IMG/VR virus record: IMGVR_UViG_3300044959_000348
Span: 64,001-128,000 of that record
Origin: a virus
Direction: 5' to 3' (one strand)
Length of the DNA stretch: 64,000 nt
Positions 55,661-64,000 of this stretch are shown in pieces. The translations under genes were made by a program, and so were the position numbers. A model generated the notes under the pieces. It had not been told where the DNA came from, searched no databases, and was given only the letters and a program-made list of their open reading frames with translations. Within the stretch, counting starts at the first letter, position 1. Every line of letters begins with the position of its first letter.

Positions 55661-57046
55661 CTATTCTATTTTGAACTCTCCACACAATTCAGCAGAGCTT
55701 CCTGCTTTTATTCTTTCTGCATCAGAGGCAAACTCCGTTTTAGGAGTGCTTTCTAAAAATGTTTTATAAACTCTTTCATGTATTTCTTCTGAATTTTCTT
55801 GTTTTATTTTTTGTACGTAATGACGCATTATTGATTCAACAAAATCTACATTTTCGTATTGTTTTCTGTGCTGAAAGCGATTTATATTGATAACTAGAGG
55901 ACTTTCTTTGAAGATTTCAAAATACTTTTTGAGTGAAGAACCTCGAATTCGTACATTACCCTGATTGACGATTATTTGTTTATAAGGTTCCATAAATAAT
56001 TTTTGCACTGAATTAATGATACTATTGTTCTGTGTACTGACGACTATATGCTGCAACAACACAAACAATAAGTAGTTGTAAAATAAGTAAGTTATGTATA
56101 ACAATAATCCATCAAAATACATCAAATAAAGATTACCATCATCACCCACAAATACCAAAATCGTCGGTGGGGTACATATCAAAGTTTGTGCTAAGGCACA
56201 TTGGCCTTCAACTTTATATAATTCATAATAGGACCTGTTAGAATACATCTTTTCAGCACTCATAATAATATCATTTGCTTTTTCCTTGAGCGCACTAATA
56301 ACTAACTTACCAATATTAGCCACAGCATTTTTTGACTTCTTGATTGGAATGCTATCATAAGAAACAGTATCTAATATATCAAACATTTCTTTTATAGTCG
56401 AATTGGTTTTATACGCATCAAAATAATCGTTGATAGGCTCAAAGTATGATGATCGGTGCAAAGCTTTTTGAAAACCTTTATTAGCAACTATACTTACAGG
56501 AGATACAAGTTCTCTGTGCTGTTCATCTAAGTCAGATACATCTGATATCTTTTCACAATTACGTGATAAACTTAAACTACCTCTAACATTATGTACATAT
56601 ATGTCAGAAAGTTTTGTTTTAGCCTTAATAGAATAACCAGCGCACATATTCTGATTGTCGCAAACAAATATATCGCATTTTTGCATTTCCTTATGCACAA
56701 CAAAATACTGTTTCTTACTGGTTTTGCCACTATTTAACATGTAGTTGATTAGAGCTGAAAGTATCTTTTCAATATTTATCCCAGCTTGGAATAGTAACAA
56801 AGAACTACTTACAGTAGAATAGTAGGATATATCATACATTTGAGTAAAAACCTCTAGAAACTCCTCATGCATTGGTGTCGTTTGTTTAATAATGTTGTCA
56901 TGCAATTTTATAAACAAACTAAGTGATAACAATCTGTTGTTGCAATCGTATTTTCTAATAGTAGGCTCAAATTCTTGTACGCCAGAAAAATACTCTCTCA
57001 TATGATTACAACCACACTTGCTTTCATACGATTTGAGTAGTCTCAC
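55661..57046 (-). CDS. 461-residue protein with MRLLKSY targeting-type N-terminus
   Basis: Start set at GTG 57046, six bases after TATAAT. N-terminus MRLLKSYESKCGC then REYFSG (17-22) fits the shared leader plus processing motif, and matches the gene at 33065-33754. The rest is helical with a hydrophobic stretch (GLLLYITYLFYNYLLFVLL). No enzyme motif. If processed at REYFS, the mature protein starts GVQEFEP. Divergent from the dead methyltransferase; the two -10 boxes overlap. Confidence 0.7.
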   Translation of the reverse strand: MRLLKSYESKCGCNHMREYFSGVQEFEPTIRKYDCNNRLLSLSLFIKLHDNIIKQTTPMHEEFLEVFTQMYDISYYSTVSSSLLLFQAGINIEKILSALINYMLNSGKTSKKQYFVVHKEMQKCDIFVCDNQNMCAGYSIKAKTKLSDIYVHNVRGSLSLSRNCEKISDVSDLDEQHRELVSPVSIVANKGFQKALHRSSYFEPINDYFDAYKTNSTIKEMFDILDTVSYDSIPIKKSKNAVANIGKLVISALKEKANDIIMSAEKMYSNRSYYELYKVEGQCALAQTLICTPPTILVFVGDDGNLYLMYFDGLLLYITYLFYNYLLFVLLQHIVVSTQNNSIINSVQKLFMEPYKQIIVNQGNVRIRGSSLKKYFEIFKESPLVININRFQHRKQYENVDFVESIMRHYVQKIKQENSEEIHERVYKTFLESTPKTEFASDAERIKAGSSAELCGEFKIE

Positions 57047-57052
57047 ACCATA

Positions 57053-57060
57053 ATTATACA
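57053..57060. promoter_or_regulatory. overlapping divergent -10 boxes
   Basis: ATTATACA contains TATAAT on the minus strand (57053-57058) and TATACA on the plus strand (57055-57060). Each is exactly six bases from its start codon (GTG 57046, ATG 57067). Confidence 0.55.
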
Positions 57061-57066
57061 TACAAT

Positions 57067-57765
57067 ATGAATACTAATATTATTTACAAAATAGATGAAA
57101 TTGCACTTTCTAATGTTATCACAGGGCAAAAAATATTAGATTTTCATTGTGAAAATACCGAGATTATAGCAAACATAGCAAAACACATATGCCAAACAAA
57201 AAACTGGCAAAAGGCTTATGAGATCCTGTGTCATGTAGAAGGATGGGTCTATGACACAACCTCTATTAAAAACATAGAAAATAAACTCAACCATATAGTT
57301 GAAAAATACCATCCAAACATCGCATATACTATTCCATGGCAAATATATCCGTACGAATCAGTACAGAAAAGAATAGAAAACAAAGACTACAAAATAATTA
57401 TTAGCAATATAACTAACATAAACACAAAAAATATAAAATACTTAGAAGCAAGTGTTTTATCAAAATACAGCATTCACAAAACACAAGAATACTGCTACTT
57501 ATCATTCATAGAACTTGGACTAAACCTCTTATCAGAAACAGGACAAATGATACTCACTATACCCCACACATTCCTAAACACAAAACCAGCTGAAAATATG
57601 CTACGAACACTCATCAACAATAATCTGATTGAACAAATAATAGATAAAGACAAATACCTCATACTACATATTGTTAAAAACAGAGAAAAACCATTTTGGA
57701 CATACATCCACAACAACACACCTAAACATATACCAAACGGATATTACATAAACGATAACATATGA
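57067..57765 (+). CDS. inactive methyltransferase-like protein
   Basis: 232 residues aligning by eye with the first half of the 11727-13265 methyltransferase: KILDFHCENTEI in place of motif I ILDPACGDGQF, HVEGWVYD in place of KIEGWDID, IIISNITN in place of FIIGNPPY, then LSFIELGLNLLSETGQMILTIPHTFL in place of IAFFEMSIGLLKENGKLAFVTSNSWL (each shortened here to recognisable parts). Both catalytic motifs are lost while the scaffold and reading frame are kept, and the promoter is intact. Possibly a regulatory or DNA-binding pseudoenzyme. Confidence 0.65.
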   Translation: MNTNIIYKIDEIALSNVITGQKILDFHCENTEIIANIAKHICQTKNWQKAYEILCHVEGWVYDTTSIKNIENKLNHIVEKYHPNIAYTIPWQIYPYESVQKRIENKDYKIIISNITNINTKNIKYLEASVLSKYSIHKTQEYCYLSFIELGLNLLSETGQMILTIPHTFLNTKPAENMLRTLINNNLIEQIIDKDKYLILHIVKNREKPFWTYIHNNTPKHIPNGYYINDNI

Positions 57766-57768
57766 TAC

Positions 57769-59268
57769 TTATCCCGCACCACCCAACAAAACAGACATGT
57801 TGGATTGCGCTTCAATCGCATGATACGCCTGCAACACTTGACTTATGAAGACATCATAACTACTGATATTATAAATATCATAATCCTTAAAACTTTCCTT
57901 TATAACAGAAACATCCGAACCATTGACAGTCATATAATACAAATTCACTAAATCTATCGAATTGCTCCTTACACTAAATAACGGTAATACATGTGATATA
58001 TTGTTCTTATTGATAAACTGATAACCTGAAACTATCAAAGCTATAATCCGTTTTTCCAAGTTATCAACCCTAATCGGCTTATAATCAAACTTACTCCAAT
58101 ACGATACAAAAGCCACTTTCAACGCTTCATATGAGGCACTAAAATCTCCGCCTAATGCTGCTTGCCTAACATACTCCTCAAACTCATTTCTATATCCCCA
58201 ATCACTGCGAACTCTCTCTAAAACCTGTTGTATGACAACATACTTATCCTCTCCTTCACTAAACGCATACTCTACAAAACTAACCTGATTATTCAAAACA
58301 TATTCCTTGTTTATCAACCCTTTTACATAAACCTCATTTATATCTTTGCAACTTTTATCAAAACGCAAAACCTGAGGCAAACCACCATAGCGAATAATAG
58401 CATAACCAGCTTTCAAAGATATATCACGTCCAGCTTTATCATTATCAAAACACATAACCACCACCTTGCCACGAAGCATATCTAAAACCCTATCATAGTT
58501 ATTGACACCATTCAAAGCAATAACAGCAAAACCCATCTGATATAAAGAAATAGCATCAAAAATACCCTCAGTCAAATATACATTCAAAGAACTAAACACA
58601 TCTCCTAAAGTATACACCGCGGAATCATCAGCAACCTTTATCGCATAATACCTCGCATCACTACCATCTAAAATCCTAACATTGCAAAACAATACCTTGC
58701 CATCTACAATACGAGGAATAATAATGCCATTACGATACCTCTGCCTTATAACATTGTTTATATCAACTGCAAAAAACTTAGATCCTAACAAAACATCATT
58801 GTCATATTTACCTATCAATCCACTAAGATCACCTAAATACCCTATCCTTAACTCCTTTATAACCCTATCTTCTACACCTCTTCTCCTTAAATAATCATAA
58901 GCATCCTTGTGTTTATGTAAATACTTATGACACAAATCTACAATCTCTAACATCAGATTATCCAAAGAACCATTCACTAAATGTGCCAATAAATCTGGTG
59001 CATACTTCTTAGCTAAAATAACCATAGCCTCCCTCTCACTTACTTTCTCTAATAACTCAACAAACTTAATGGCATTACCACCATGCCCACTCGCAAAACA
59101 CTTAAATATACCCTTGTTAGGCTCAACAAAAAAAGAAGGCGTCCTTTCGGCCTTAAAAGGACTTAGATATGCATACTGCTTACCTACTTTTTTTCCTTCA
59201 CCTAAATAATCTCGAACTATCTGCAGTATATCCAGCCGCTCCAATAATAAACTCTTTACATTCACCAT
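57769..59268 (-). CDS. DnaG-type primase with degenerate zinc-binding domain
   Basis: 499 residues. The N-terminal CHC2-like domain keeps the fold wording (YAYLSPFKAERTPSFFVEPNKGIFKCF) but three of the four zinc ligands are gone: SPFK (36-39) replaces CPFH and CFASG (57-61) replaces CFGCG. Catalytic core and TOPRIM follow: LTEGIFDAISL (about 230) and CFDNDKAGRD (about 270). It makes RNA primers at the fork. The C-terminal region is helical and may be the helicase-interaction part. No helicase gene is adjacent. Confidence 0.85.
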   Translation of the reverse strand: MVNVKSLLLERLDILQIVRDYLGEGKKVGKQYAYLSPFKAERTPSFFVEPNKGIFKCFASGHGGNAIKFVELLEKVSEREAMVILAKKYAPDLLAHLVNGSLDNLMLEIVDLCHKYLHKHKDAYDYLRRRGVEDRVIKELRIGYLGDLSGLIGKYDNDVLLGSKFFAVDINNVIRQRYRNGIIIPRIVDGKVLFCNVRILDGSDARYYAIKVADDSAVYTLGDVFSSLNVYLTEGIFDAISLYQMGFAVIALNGVNNYDRVLDMLRGKVVVMCFDNDKAGRDISLKAGYAIIRYGGLPQVLRFDKSCKDINEVYVKGLINKEYVLNNQVSFVEYAFSEGEDKYVVIQQVLERVRSDWGYRNEFEEYVRQAALGGDFSASYEALKVAFVSYWSKFDYKPIRVDNLEKRIIALIVSGYQFINKNNISHVLPLFSVRSNSIDLVNLYYMTVNGSDVSVIKESFKDYDIYNISSYDVFISQVLQAYHAIEAQSNMSVLLGGAG

Positions 59269-59327
59269 AGACCATAATCACCGAAAACTATACATACACT
59301 ATACAGTATAATTATGCATCCACACAT

Positions 59328-59657
59328 ATGAAAAAGCCAAATAAACAAAACCAAATCAACAAACATATAACCAATATGCTAAATTGCATAGATTTGTATG
59401 ACTTTATTACAGTACTGTCCAAAATATTATTACTGTCAGGCACTATTGATTTAGACACTGCCAACAAAATCACAATGAACAGAATCACAATAGATAACTG
59501 CCCCAGAATTATAGACATATACACTTACCTTCACCATAACATACCGAAACTTACAAAAACCAAATTCCTAAGAATACTAGCCAGATACATAGCTATAAAA
59601 GTCAATACAAGCATCTCCTACACACTGCACTGCATCAAAAAATCACTTAACTGGTGA
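59328..59657 (+). CDS. hypothetical protein ending in an IS end
   Basis: 109 residues, Lys/Ile/Asn/Thr-rich, helical. TATAAT lies 15 bases upstream of the ATG, so a short leader is expected. The stop TGA belongs to the GTGAAC terminus of the IS605-type end that follows, so the original 3' end may be lost. Opposite strand to the primase. Confidence 0.5.
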   Translation: MKKPNKQNQINKHITNMLNCIDLYDFITVLSKILLLSGTIDLDTANKITMNRITIDNCPRIIDIYTYLHHNIPKLTKTKFLRILARYIAIKVNTSISYTLHCIKKSLNW

Positions 59658-59845
59658 ACTACCCTCCACCTATAGAGGTGGAGGGTTCGTGAGAAGTTTG
59701 GTAGTTTTTACACTACCCTTATTCTCACAGGACGGTTCACACGCCCACTACTGGCTATCTGCTTCTTTGCAGACTCGCTAGATACTTTATTTTAGCAATT
59801 CATCCCCATCTTAAAGAAGATGGAGTCTTCTTGCTGAATTTTTGA
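59654..59845 (-). mobile_element. pair of IS605-type ends
   Basis: At 59654 GTGAACTACCCTCCACC and its complementary arm form one terminal hairpin; about 59796-59840 holds a second hairpin of the other type (ATTCATCCCCATCTT/AAGAAGATGGAGTC). Between them GGACGGTTCACACGCCCACT resembles relics H and I. No transposase. Confidence 0.5.
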
Positions 59846-59958
59846 TAAAAAGACGTATCTAACACTACAATTGCAAGTATTATTCACAACATACTTGACC
59901 TTGGTCCAATCATATGTTATAGAATATACATGCATATAAATCTATTTTACCGAAAACA

Positions 59959-60486
59959 CTATGGAACAAAAAACTTACTAATCTTAGACACAAAACGCAA
60001 AACAAGCAATGCAGCTAACAATAGTAAACCTACAATCAAAGCAATAAAAATCCATCGTAATGTACTGTTCAATTCCGTTATCTTCTTTATATTCTCTTCA
60101 TGCTTCAACATTTTCTCATAAGCATCAATAGCCTTATGCAACGAAGCTATCTTCTCTACATACACTAAACTATCAAGACAAGTCGCCTTTACATAAACAG
60201 TATCACGCACTTTATGAAGCTGTAACCTAACCCTGTTATTCTCTACTTGAATGACAGTATCCCTTCCTGGTAAATAAAACGTATCACTCACGGTTCTTTG
60301 TACAGTATCATGTTTTATAACCGTCTGCGTATCTAAACCGCCATACTTGGTGGCTATGTACCCAATAGACGGCCTCGGACCTATCAAAACAACAGCCCTA
60401 TCCAATTTACGCTCTGCTCTTTTTATATGACTGAAATAAGAGCAACCAGACAAAAATATGAGCAATAGTAACAACACAGATCTCAT
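59959..60486 (-). CDS. probable single-protein spanin (lipoprotein with C-terminal membrane anchor)
   Basis: 175 residues from ATG 60486 (TATAAT, six bases). N-terminal signal with lipobox LSGC for outer-membrane lipidation, a periplasmic beta/helical stretch, a helix with coiled-coil character (about 120-145) and one C-terminal membrane segment (WIFIALIVGLLLLAALLVL). Lipobox plus C-terminal inner-membrane anchor is the architecture of u-spanins, which fuse the two membranes at lysis. Assignment is by architecture only. The first downstream gene after the capsid gene. Confidence 0.6.
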   Translation of the reverse strand: MRSVLLLLLIFLSGCSYFSHIKRAERKLDRAVVLIGPRPSIGYIATKYGGLDTQTVIKHDTVQRTVSDTFYLPGRDTVIQVENNRVRLQLHKVRDTVYVKATCLDSLVYVEKIASLHKAIDAYEKMLKHEENIKKITELNSTLRWIFIALIVGLLLLAALLVLRFVSKISKFFVP

Positions 60487-60499
60487 AAGACAATTATAC

Positions 60500-60541
60500 A
60501 CAAAAAAATAAAAAAGCGGGAGAAGTTTGACTTCCCCCGCT
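60500..60541 (-). terminator. rho-independent terminator after the capsid gene
   Basis: Minus-strand hairpin with 12 base pairs (AGCGGGGGAAGT and ACTTCTCCCGCT, loop CAA), followed by TTTTTTATTTTTTT. Lies between the capsid stop and the spanin promoter. Confidence 0.9.
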
Positions 60542-60565
60542 AGCAAAATAACCAGTATTGTATTA

Positions 60566-62158
60566 TTATAGACCCTGCAGAACAGGTAACCCTCTGAACC
60601 TAAATGGCACTACCAGCTCTTTCACAAAAGGAATCGCATCAGATTGATGGAACAGCGCAAAAGCTTGTTGCACCGTGTTATTAAAATTACCCACAGTAGG
60701 ACCAGCAGTGATGGGTAGGAACGTAGCATAAAGAGCCGGAGATAGATTGTTTTCTACTAAATTATGAATAGCAAAACCACCGGCAGTATGCATGTTACTA
60801 CCAGCGGTAGCGGTGTCAACACCATCAAATACACTTTCAAGCGCCATATTTACTATCACAGGAACACCCCTATAATAACCAACAAGACCATTGATAAATC
60901 TTGAATCCTCACGCACGAAGTTAGAAGGGTCAATCAGCCCAGTACGAGCCAACCAATAGGCCATGCGAGGACTTACTAAGTAAGCATTGGCAGTAAGGCC
61001 TATGAAAGATCTTTTAGCTAACACATAATTGACCCCCTCAAGCTCACCCATAATCTTATCAACTATTGGGTTGTATTGATTATAAGAACTAGCAGCAGGA
61101 CCACCTGTGCCTATAGGCGTAGATGCATCAATTTCGATTATCCCAGCTTGAGGCAAAATCTGTCTTACATAAACCTGCGCAATGTATCTGTTAATCAAAT
61201 CCGTGAGCGTATTGCTGAGCCTTTCCGTCAGAAGCGACACAATATCTGTATTCATAGATTTTTGCAAACCATGCACTAAAAATAGATCAATCTCGGCTTC
61301 AATTTTATTCTGCTTGGTATTCACAGTAAACTCACGCATGCTCAGACGAAGACGAGTGTCGTTAGGATTCACAGGATAAGCATTTTGCCCAGGGAAATCT
61401 GCGTCAAAGGTAAGCGTGAAAACCACCGACGTCAAGTTACTAGAAGAACTTACTGTAAAAGTGCTGATGGCACCCCCATATACTAAGTTGCTTGAACCAT
61501 AACCTATTGTAATTTGTGACGGGAAAGTTATAGTTATACCATTTACTGTTACAGAGGGAGCAGGTATCAAAAATTGCCCATCGCCCGAATCTAAAATAGT
61601 ATAAGTGGCCTTATTCCCATTACTATCAATAGCAGTTATAGTAAGTTTATAACTGCGCGACAAACCAGGGATACCCACAGTGCTAAAAGGGGCAGCAGTT
61701 ACACTGGATGCTGCCGGACTTGGCGTAGCATCAAACTGAAGCACTTGCTGTGAAATACCTGTATCACTGTATTGATAAGCCCCAGCCACAGGATACACCG
61801 GAGGCGCACCAGTCACAGACACAAGGTCAGGCAAATAAATAGTCAAGTTAGGCATATCTACACTCTTCTCTAACGCCACTAACCCAGCAATAGAAGACAC
61901 TAAGGAAGTCAAAGAAGCCAACTGAATTACAGTACCAAAGTTTTGAAATCCACCACCGGAAGGATAACCTACCGCTCCAAGATTAGGCGCCGAGAAAAAT
62001 GATCTGACCTTCTCTATCTTTGCAGTGTTAGCCAACATACGACAAAACTCATCAAGTCTTTGTTTCGCATAGTGCTCCCGATTGAAGGAGCCCTGCATGA
62101 GCGCTCTGCGGAAATGTTGATTTCGAAGCGCTCGTTCGAGTATATCTTTTGTATTCAT
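60566..62158 (-). CDS. major capsid protein, HK97-like
   Basis: 530 residues. The C-terminal third has typical capsid wording (AYLVSPRMAYWLARTGL, RFINGLVGYYRGVPVIVN, ALYATFLPI). The first about 57 residues are helical and basic and contain REHYA (27-31) and RSFFSA (52-57), followed by a Gly/Pro-rich stretch: a scaffold-like delta domain that would be removed at RSFFS. A Ser/Thr-rich insertion (about 120-250) may be a surface domain. Unlike most genes here it has a perfect Shine-Dalgarno, GGAGGTG, three bases before ATG, fitting high expression. Downstream is a strong terminator. Confidence 0.82.
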   Translation of the reverse strand: MNTKDILERALRNQHFRRALMQGSFNREHYAKQRLDEFCRMLANTAKIEKVRSFFSAPNLGAVGYPSGGGFQNFGTVIQLASLTSLVSSIAGLVALEKSVDMPNLTIYLPDLVSVTGAPPVYPVAGAYQYSDTGISQQVLQFDATPSPAASSVTAAPFSTVGIPGLSRSYKLTITAIDSNGNKATYTILDSGDGQFLIPAPSVTVNGITITFPSQITIGYGSSNLVYGGAISTFTVSSSSNLTSVVFTLTFDADFPGQNAYPVNPNDTRLRLSMREFTVNTKQNKIEAEIDLFLVHGLQKSMNTDIVSLLTERLSNTLTDLINRYIAQVYVRQILPQAGIIEIDASTPIGTGGPAASSYNQYNPIVDKIMGELEGVNYVLAKRSFIGLTANAYLVSPRMAYWLARTGLIDPSNFVREDSRFINGLVGYYRGVPVIVNMALESVFDGVDTATAGSNMHTAGGFAIHNLVENNLSPALYATFLPITAGPTVGNFNNTVQQAFALFHQSDAIPFVKELVVPFRFRGLPVLQGL

Positions 62159-62160
62159 AT

Positions 62161-62167
62161 CACCTCC
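62161..62167 (-). promoter_or_regulatory. Shine-Dalgarno of the capsid gene
   Basis: GGAGGTG followed by AT and ATG, fully complementary to the usual 16S rRNA 3' end. A rare case among neighbours that appear leaderless. Confidence 0.8.
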
Positions 62168-62168
62168 A

Positions 62169-62510
62169 TTAGATCATTTTGTTGCTTTGTGCTCTCTTCG
62201 AGAATATCTTTCGTATCACATTCTCTACATCAACAGCATTAGACTTAGAATAAAATTCAGTCTCCATTTCCTCTTCTTCATCCGACATAAACTCCACATC
62301 TTCTTGTTCTACATCACTTGCAAGATCAACTTCATTGCCCCACAATAAATCAGAAAACTCCTCTTCTGATTCAGTAAATTTGGCTCCGCGTGTCTCAAAC
62401 TCGTGTTCTTGATTCTTAGTACGCTTTTTAGCCTCCTCAGAGGCATGAGCATCACCTTTCGAGTGATGCTTGCGCTCAATCTGAGATATTTTTCTTATCA
62501 GCGCTCTCAT
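62169..62510 (-). CDS. small acidic prohead-type protein
   Basis: 113 residues; start at ATG 62510, six bases after TATAAT. Basic start MRALIRKISQIERKHH, then HAS (candidate processing site), then a strongly Glu/Asp-rich body with EFYSK near residue 87. Position just upstream of the capsid gene and charge pattern suggest a scaffold or core protein. Confidence 0.65.
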   Translation of the reverse strand: MRALIRKISQIERKHHSKGDAHASEEAKKRTKNQEHEFETRGAKFTESEEEFSDLLWGNEVDLASDVEQEDVEFMSDEEEEMETEFYSKSNAVDVENVIRKIFSKRAQSNKMI

Positions 62511-62530
62511 ATCACAATTATACAAATAGT

Positions 62531-64000
62531 TTATCTTCTGCGTCTTTGTTGTTTTTTCCGTGCAAGCTCTTTGCGGCCTGAACGCCGTTTCTCAACTTCA
62601 TGTCTTCTATGTCTCTTTTCAACATCATGTTCCTTGTGATCTCTCTTTGTGTCACTGTAAAAGCCAGCTCTCTTCATCTTAAAATAATTGGGTGTGGGTT
62701 TTAGCTTCTTTCTAATTTTAGATATGTTGGATTGCCATTCTCTAACTTGCTCCTTGCCTAACGCACGTCTGCGCTTGGAAAATAACTTGCCTCGAGTCAC
62801 AAAAGCTCTTCTCTTGCGAGAGGCCGATTTCTTTTCTTCGCTTTCTTCTTCCTCTCCCTCTTCTTCTGATTCTGTGTCTTCACTCTTTTCTTCCTCTTCA
62901 CCTTTTTCCTCTTCTTCTTCCCAGCCCCAATCAAACTCTACCGATTCTTCTTCTTCACCTTCAGCTTCTTCCTTTTCTTCTTTTTCTTGCAACAGCAATT
63001 CAGCTAATTTTTCAGCTAACTCCTTCGCACTTTCTACAACTTCTGCAGCCTCCGCTTTAGCAATAAACACCTTAGACTCTTCTTCTATTTTTTCTTGCTC
63101 TTCATCACTGAAATACTTGGAAAAGTATTCTAACAGATCATTCACTAACCCACCAGCAGAAATAGACTTAGAAAACATACGTCTCTTATTAATCAGCCTT
63201 CTGACTATAGCCTTAGCCTCTTCACTCGGCTCAATAGCCACATATTCTTCTTCAAAATCTTCTAAAGGCAACTCAGAAGGAGTCAAATCAGAAACATCCT
63301 CACTTACATACTCAACATCATCATCTTCTAAATATTCATCATAATCCTCATAATCATCTTCATACTCTTCAGGATATTCTTCATCTTCATAATCCTCATA
63401 ATCATCTTCATACTCTTCAGGATATTCTTCATCTTCATAATCAGGATATTCTCCAAATTCCTCTTCTTCATGCCACTCCTCAGAACCTTCACGTGGTTCT
63501 TCTAAAGTCATATCTTCCATTTCTTCTATTGTCTGCTCCAAGTCGTCAAACTCAGAAGACCCTTCCTCCTCAAAATACGCACGATACAGCGGGTCAGTAA
63601 ATCTCTTTCTAGTCGAGAATGCTTTATTATGCTTTTTATTACGCATAGCCAAACCATACGCCTGAGACATCATCTCTTCAAACAGCGAATCAACTATTGC
63701 ATCAGACAACTCAGATATAAAACTTATATACACTGTCTGACCATTGAGTATCTGTCTAATGCTCCCAACACCTGAAAATCCAGTAGTAGCACCAGACGAG
63801 CTCACAACAAAAGCTAAATACATAGCCAGAAAACGCAATTGTGTTCTATCAGCAAAAGCCTGCATAAACCCAGTCCTCATAAGCACTTGTCGTATTACAC
63901 GGAAATACTGTCTTGTATTAGCAGGCAAATCAGCTCCCTCATCAATCAAATCACCATCCTCGCTGGCTAAACTTTCCTGCTCTAATGCCTCCACTTCACC
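62531..64000 (-). CDS. acidic prohead/scaffold-type protein, partial at window end
   Basis: The frame is open to the end of the window; a GTG at 63994 is possible but the true start is probably beyond. N-terminal about 110 residues are globular (RQYFRVIRQVLMRTGF, FLAMYLAFVVSSSG), then a long Glu/Asp/Tyr-rich region with an exact repeat, then alternating acidic and basic (Lys/Arg-Ser) blocks. Motif copies RAYFE, RRMFSK, KLFSK and RAGFYSD fit the candidate processing consensus. Order (this gene, small acidic protein, capsid) resembles scaffold-capsid blocks of tailed phages. Confidence 0.65.
   Translation of the reverse strand, partial: GEVEALEQESLASEDGDLIDEGADLPANTRQYFRVIRQVLMRTGFMQAFADRTQLRFLAMYLAFVVSSSGATTGFSGVGSIRQILNGQTVYISFISELSDAIVDSLFEEMMSQAYGLAMRNKKHNKAFSTRKRFTDPLYRAYFEEEGSSEFDDLEQTIEEMEDMTLEEPREGSEEWHEEEEFGEYPDYEDEEYPEEYEDDYEDYEDEEYPEEYEDDYEDYDEYLEDDDVEYVSEDVSDLTPSELPLEDFEEEYVAIEPSEEAKAIVRRLINKRRMFSKSISAGGLVNDLLEYFSKYFSDEEQEKIEEESKVFIAKAEAAEVVESAKELAEKLAELLLQEKEEKEEAEGEEEESVEFDWGWEEEEEKGEEEEKSEDTESEEEGEEEESEEKKSASRKRRAFVTRGKLFSKRRRALGKEQVREWQSNISKIRKKLKPTPNYFKMKRAGFYSDTKRDHKEHDVEKRHRRHEVEKRRSGRKELARKKQQRRRR
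63337..63432 (-). repeat. 48-bp tandem repeat inside the acidic protein
   Basis: Two adjacent copies of a 48-base unit coding for a 16-residue Tyr/Glu/Asp repeat (EYPEEYEDDYEDYEDE). A typical site for length variation. Confidence 0.75.

Noticed and set aside
62688-63344. Long Ser-rich plus-strand frame
   Set aside because: It is the antisense of the Glu/Asp-rich repeats of the minus-strand acidic protein; no promoter box or start context.

Overview
The window is AT-rich (roughly one third G+C by eye) and densely coded on both strands. It reads as part of the genome of a large tailed bacterial virus, or a virus-derived element. An HK97-type major capsid protein, acidic prohead-type proteins, two zinc amidases, a probable single-protein spanin, a DnaG-type primase and clusters of tRNA genes support this. 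No ribosomal or central-metabolism genes are present. The lipoboxes, the spanin architecture and a fragment carrying a type IX secretion C-terminal sorting domain point to a Gram-negative host of the Bacteroidota/Chlorobiota kind; this host inference rests mainly on that one fragment.

Layout. 1-9458: tandem amidases, large Tyr-rich structural-type proteins, two small lipoproteins and a membrane protein. 9526-11650: a frameshifted methyltransferase, tRNA genes, a GC-rich structured island and an insertion-sequence end. 11727-14775: two adjacent N6-adenine methyltransferases. 14948-30319: a Ski2-like helicase, a methyltransferase, a secreted FecR-like protein and most members of a divergent paralogous family of about 350-residue proteins, interspersed with IS200/IS605 ends. 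30316-37613: a TnpB relic, a membrane protein, Hsp20 and four methyltransferase loci. 37861-41027: a seven-tRNA cluster, hypothetical genes and a methyltransferase relic. 41077-46429: a complete type III restriction-modification pair. 46430-57046: a T9SS relic, more paralogs, more insertion-sequence-derived RNA-like elements, and a methyltransferase truncated by a TnpB relic. 57067-64000: a catalytically dead methyltransferase homolog, primase, spanin, capsid protein and acidic prohead proteins.

Four genome-scale patterns recur. (1) At least 29 gene starts have a TATAAT-like box followed by 6-8 bases and then the start codon, which predicts leaderless mRNAs; the capsid gene instead has a perfect Shine-Dalgarno. 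(2) The octamer AACCGAAC occurs at nine intergenic places, mostly 17-36 bases upstream of tRNA genes and a subset of CDSs. (3) Many otherwise unrelated proteins start Met-Arg-Leu-Leu/Val and carry a motif basic-x-[YF][FY]-[AS] near the N-terminus. The capsid protein has the same motif around residues 52-57. This suggests a capsid-targeting propeptide with a common processing site, and one methyltransferase carries it. (4) Eleven DNA methyltransferase loci lie in 64 kb, at least four of them broken, one chimeric or catalytically dead in key motifs.

A plausible reading is a virus with heavy DNA-modification traffic that packages proteins into its head and carries a fast-diverging paralog family whose expansion is physically associated with IS200/IS605 ends. 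Functions of the paralog family and of the RNA-like elements are unknown. All family assignments come from reading motifs, not from database searches.
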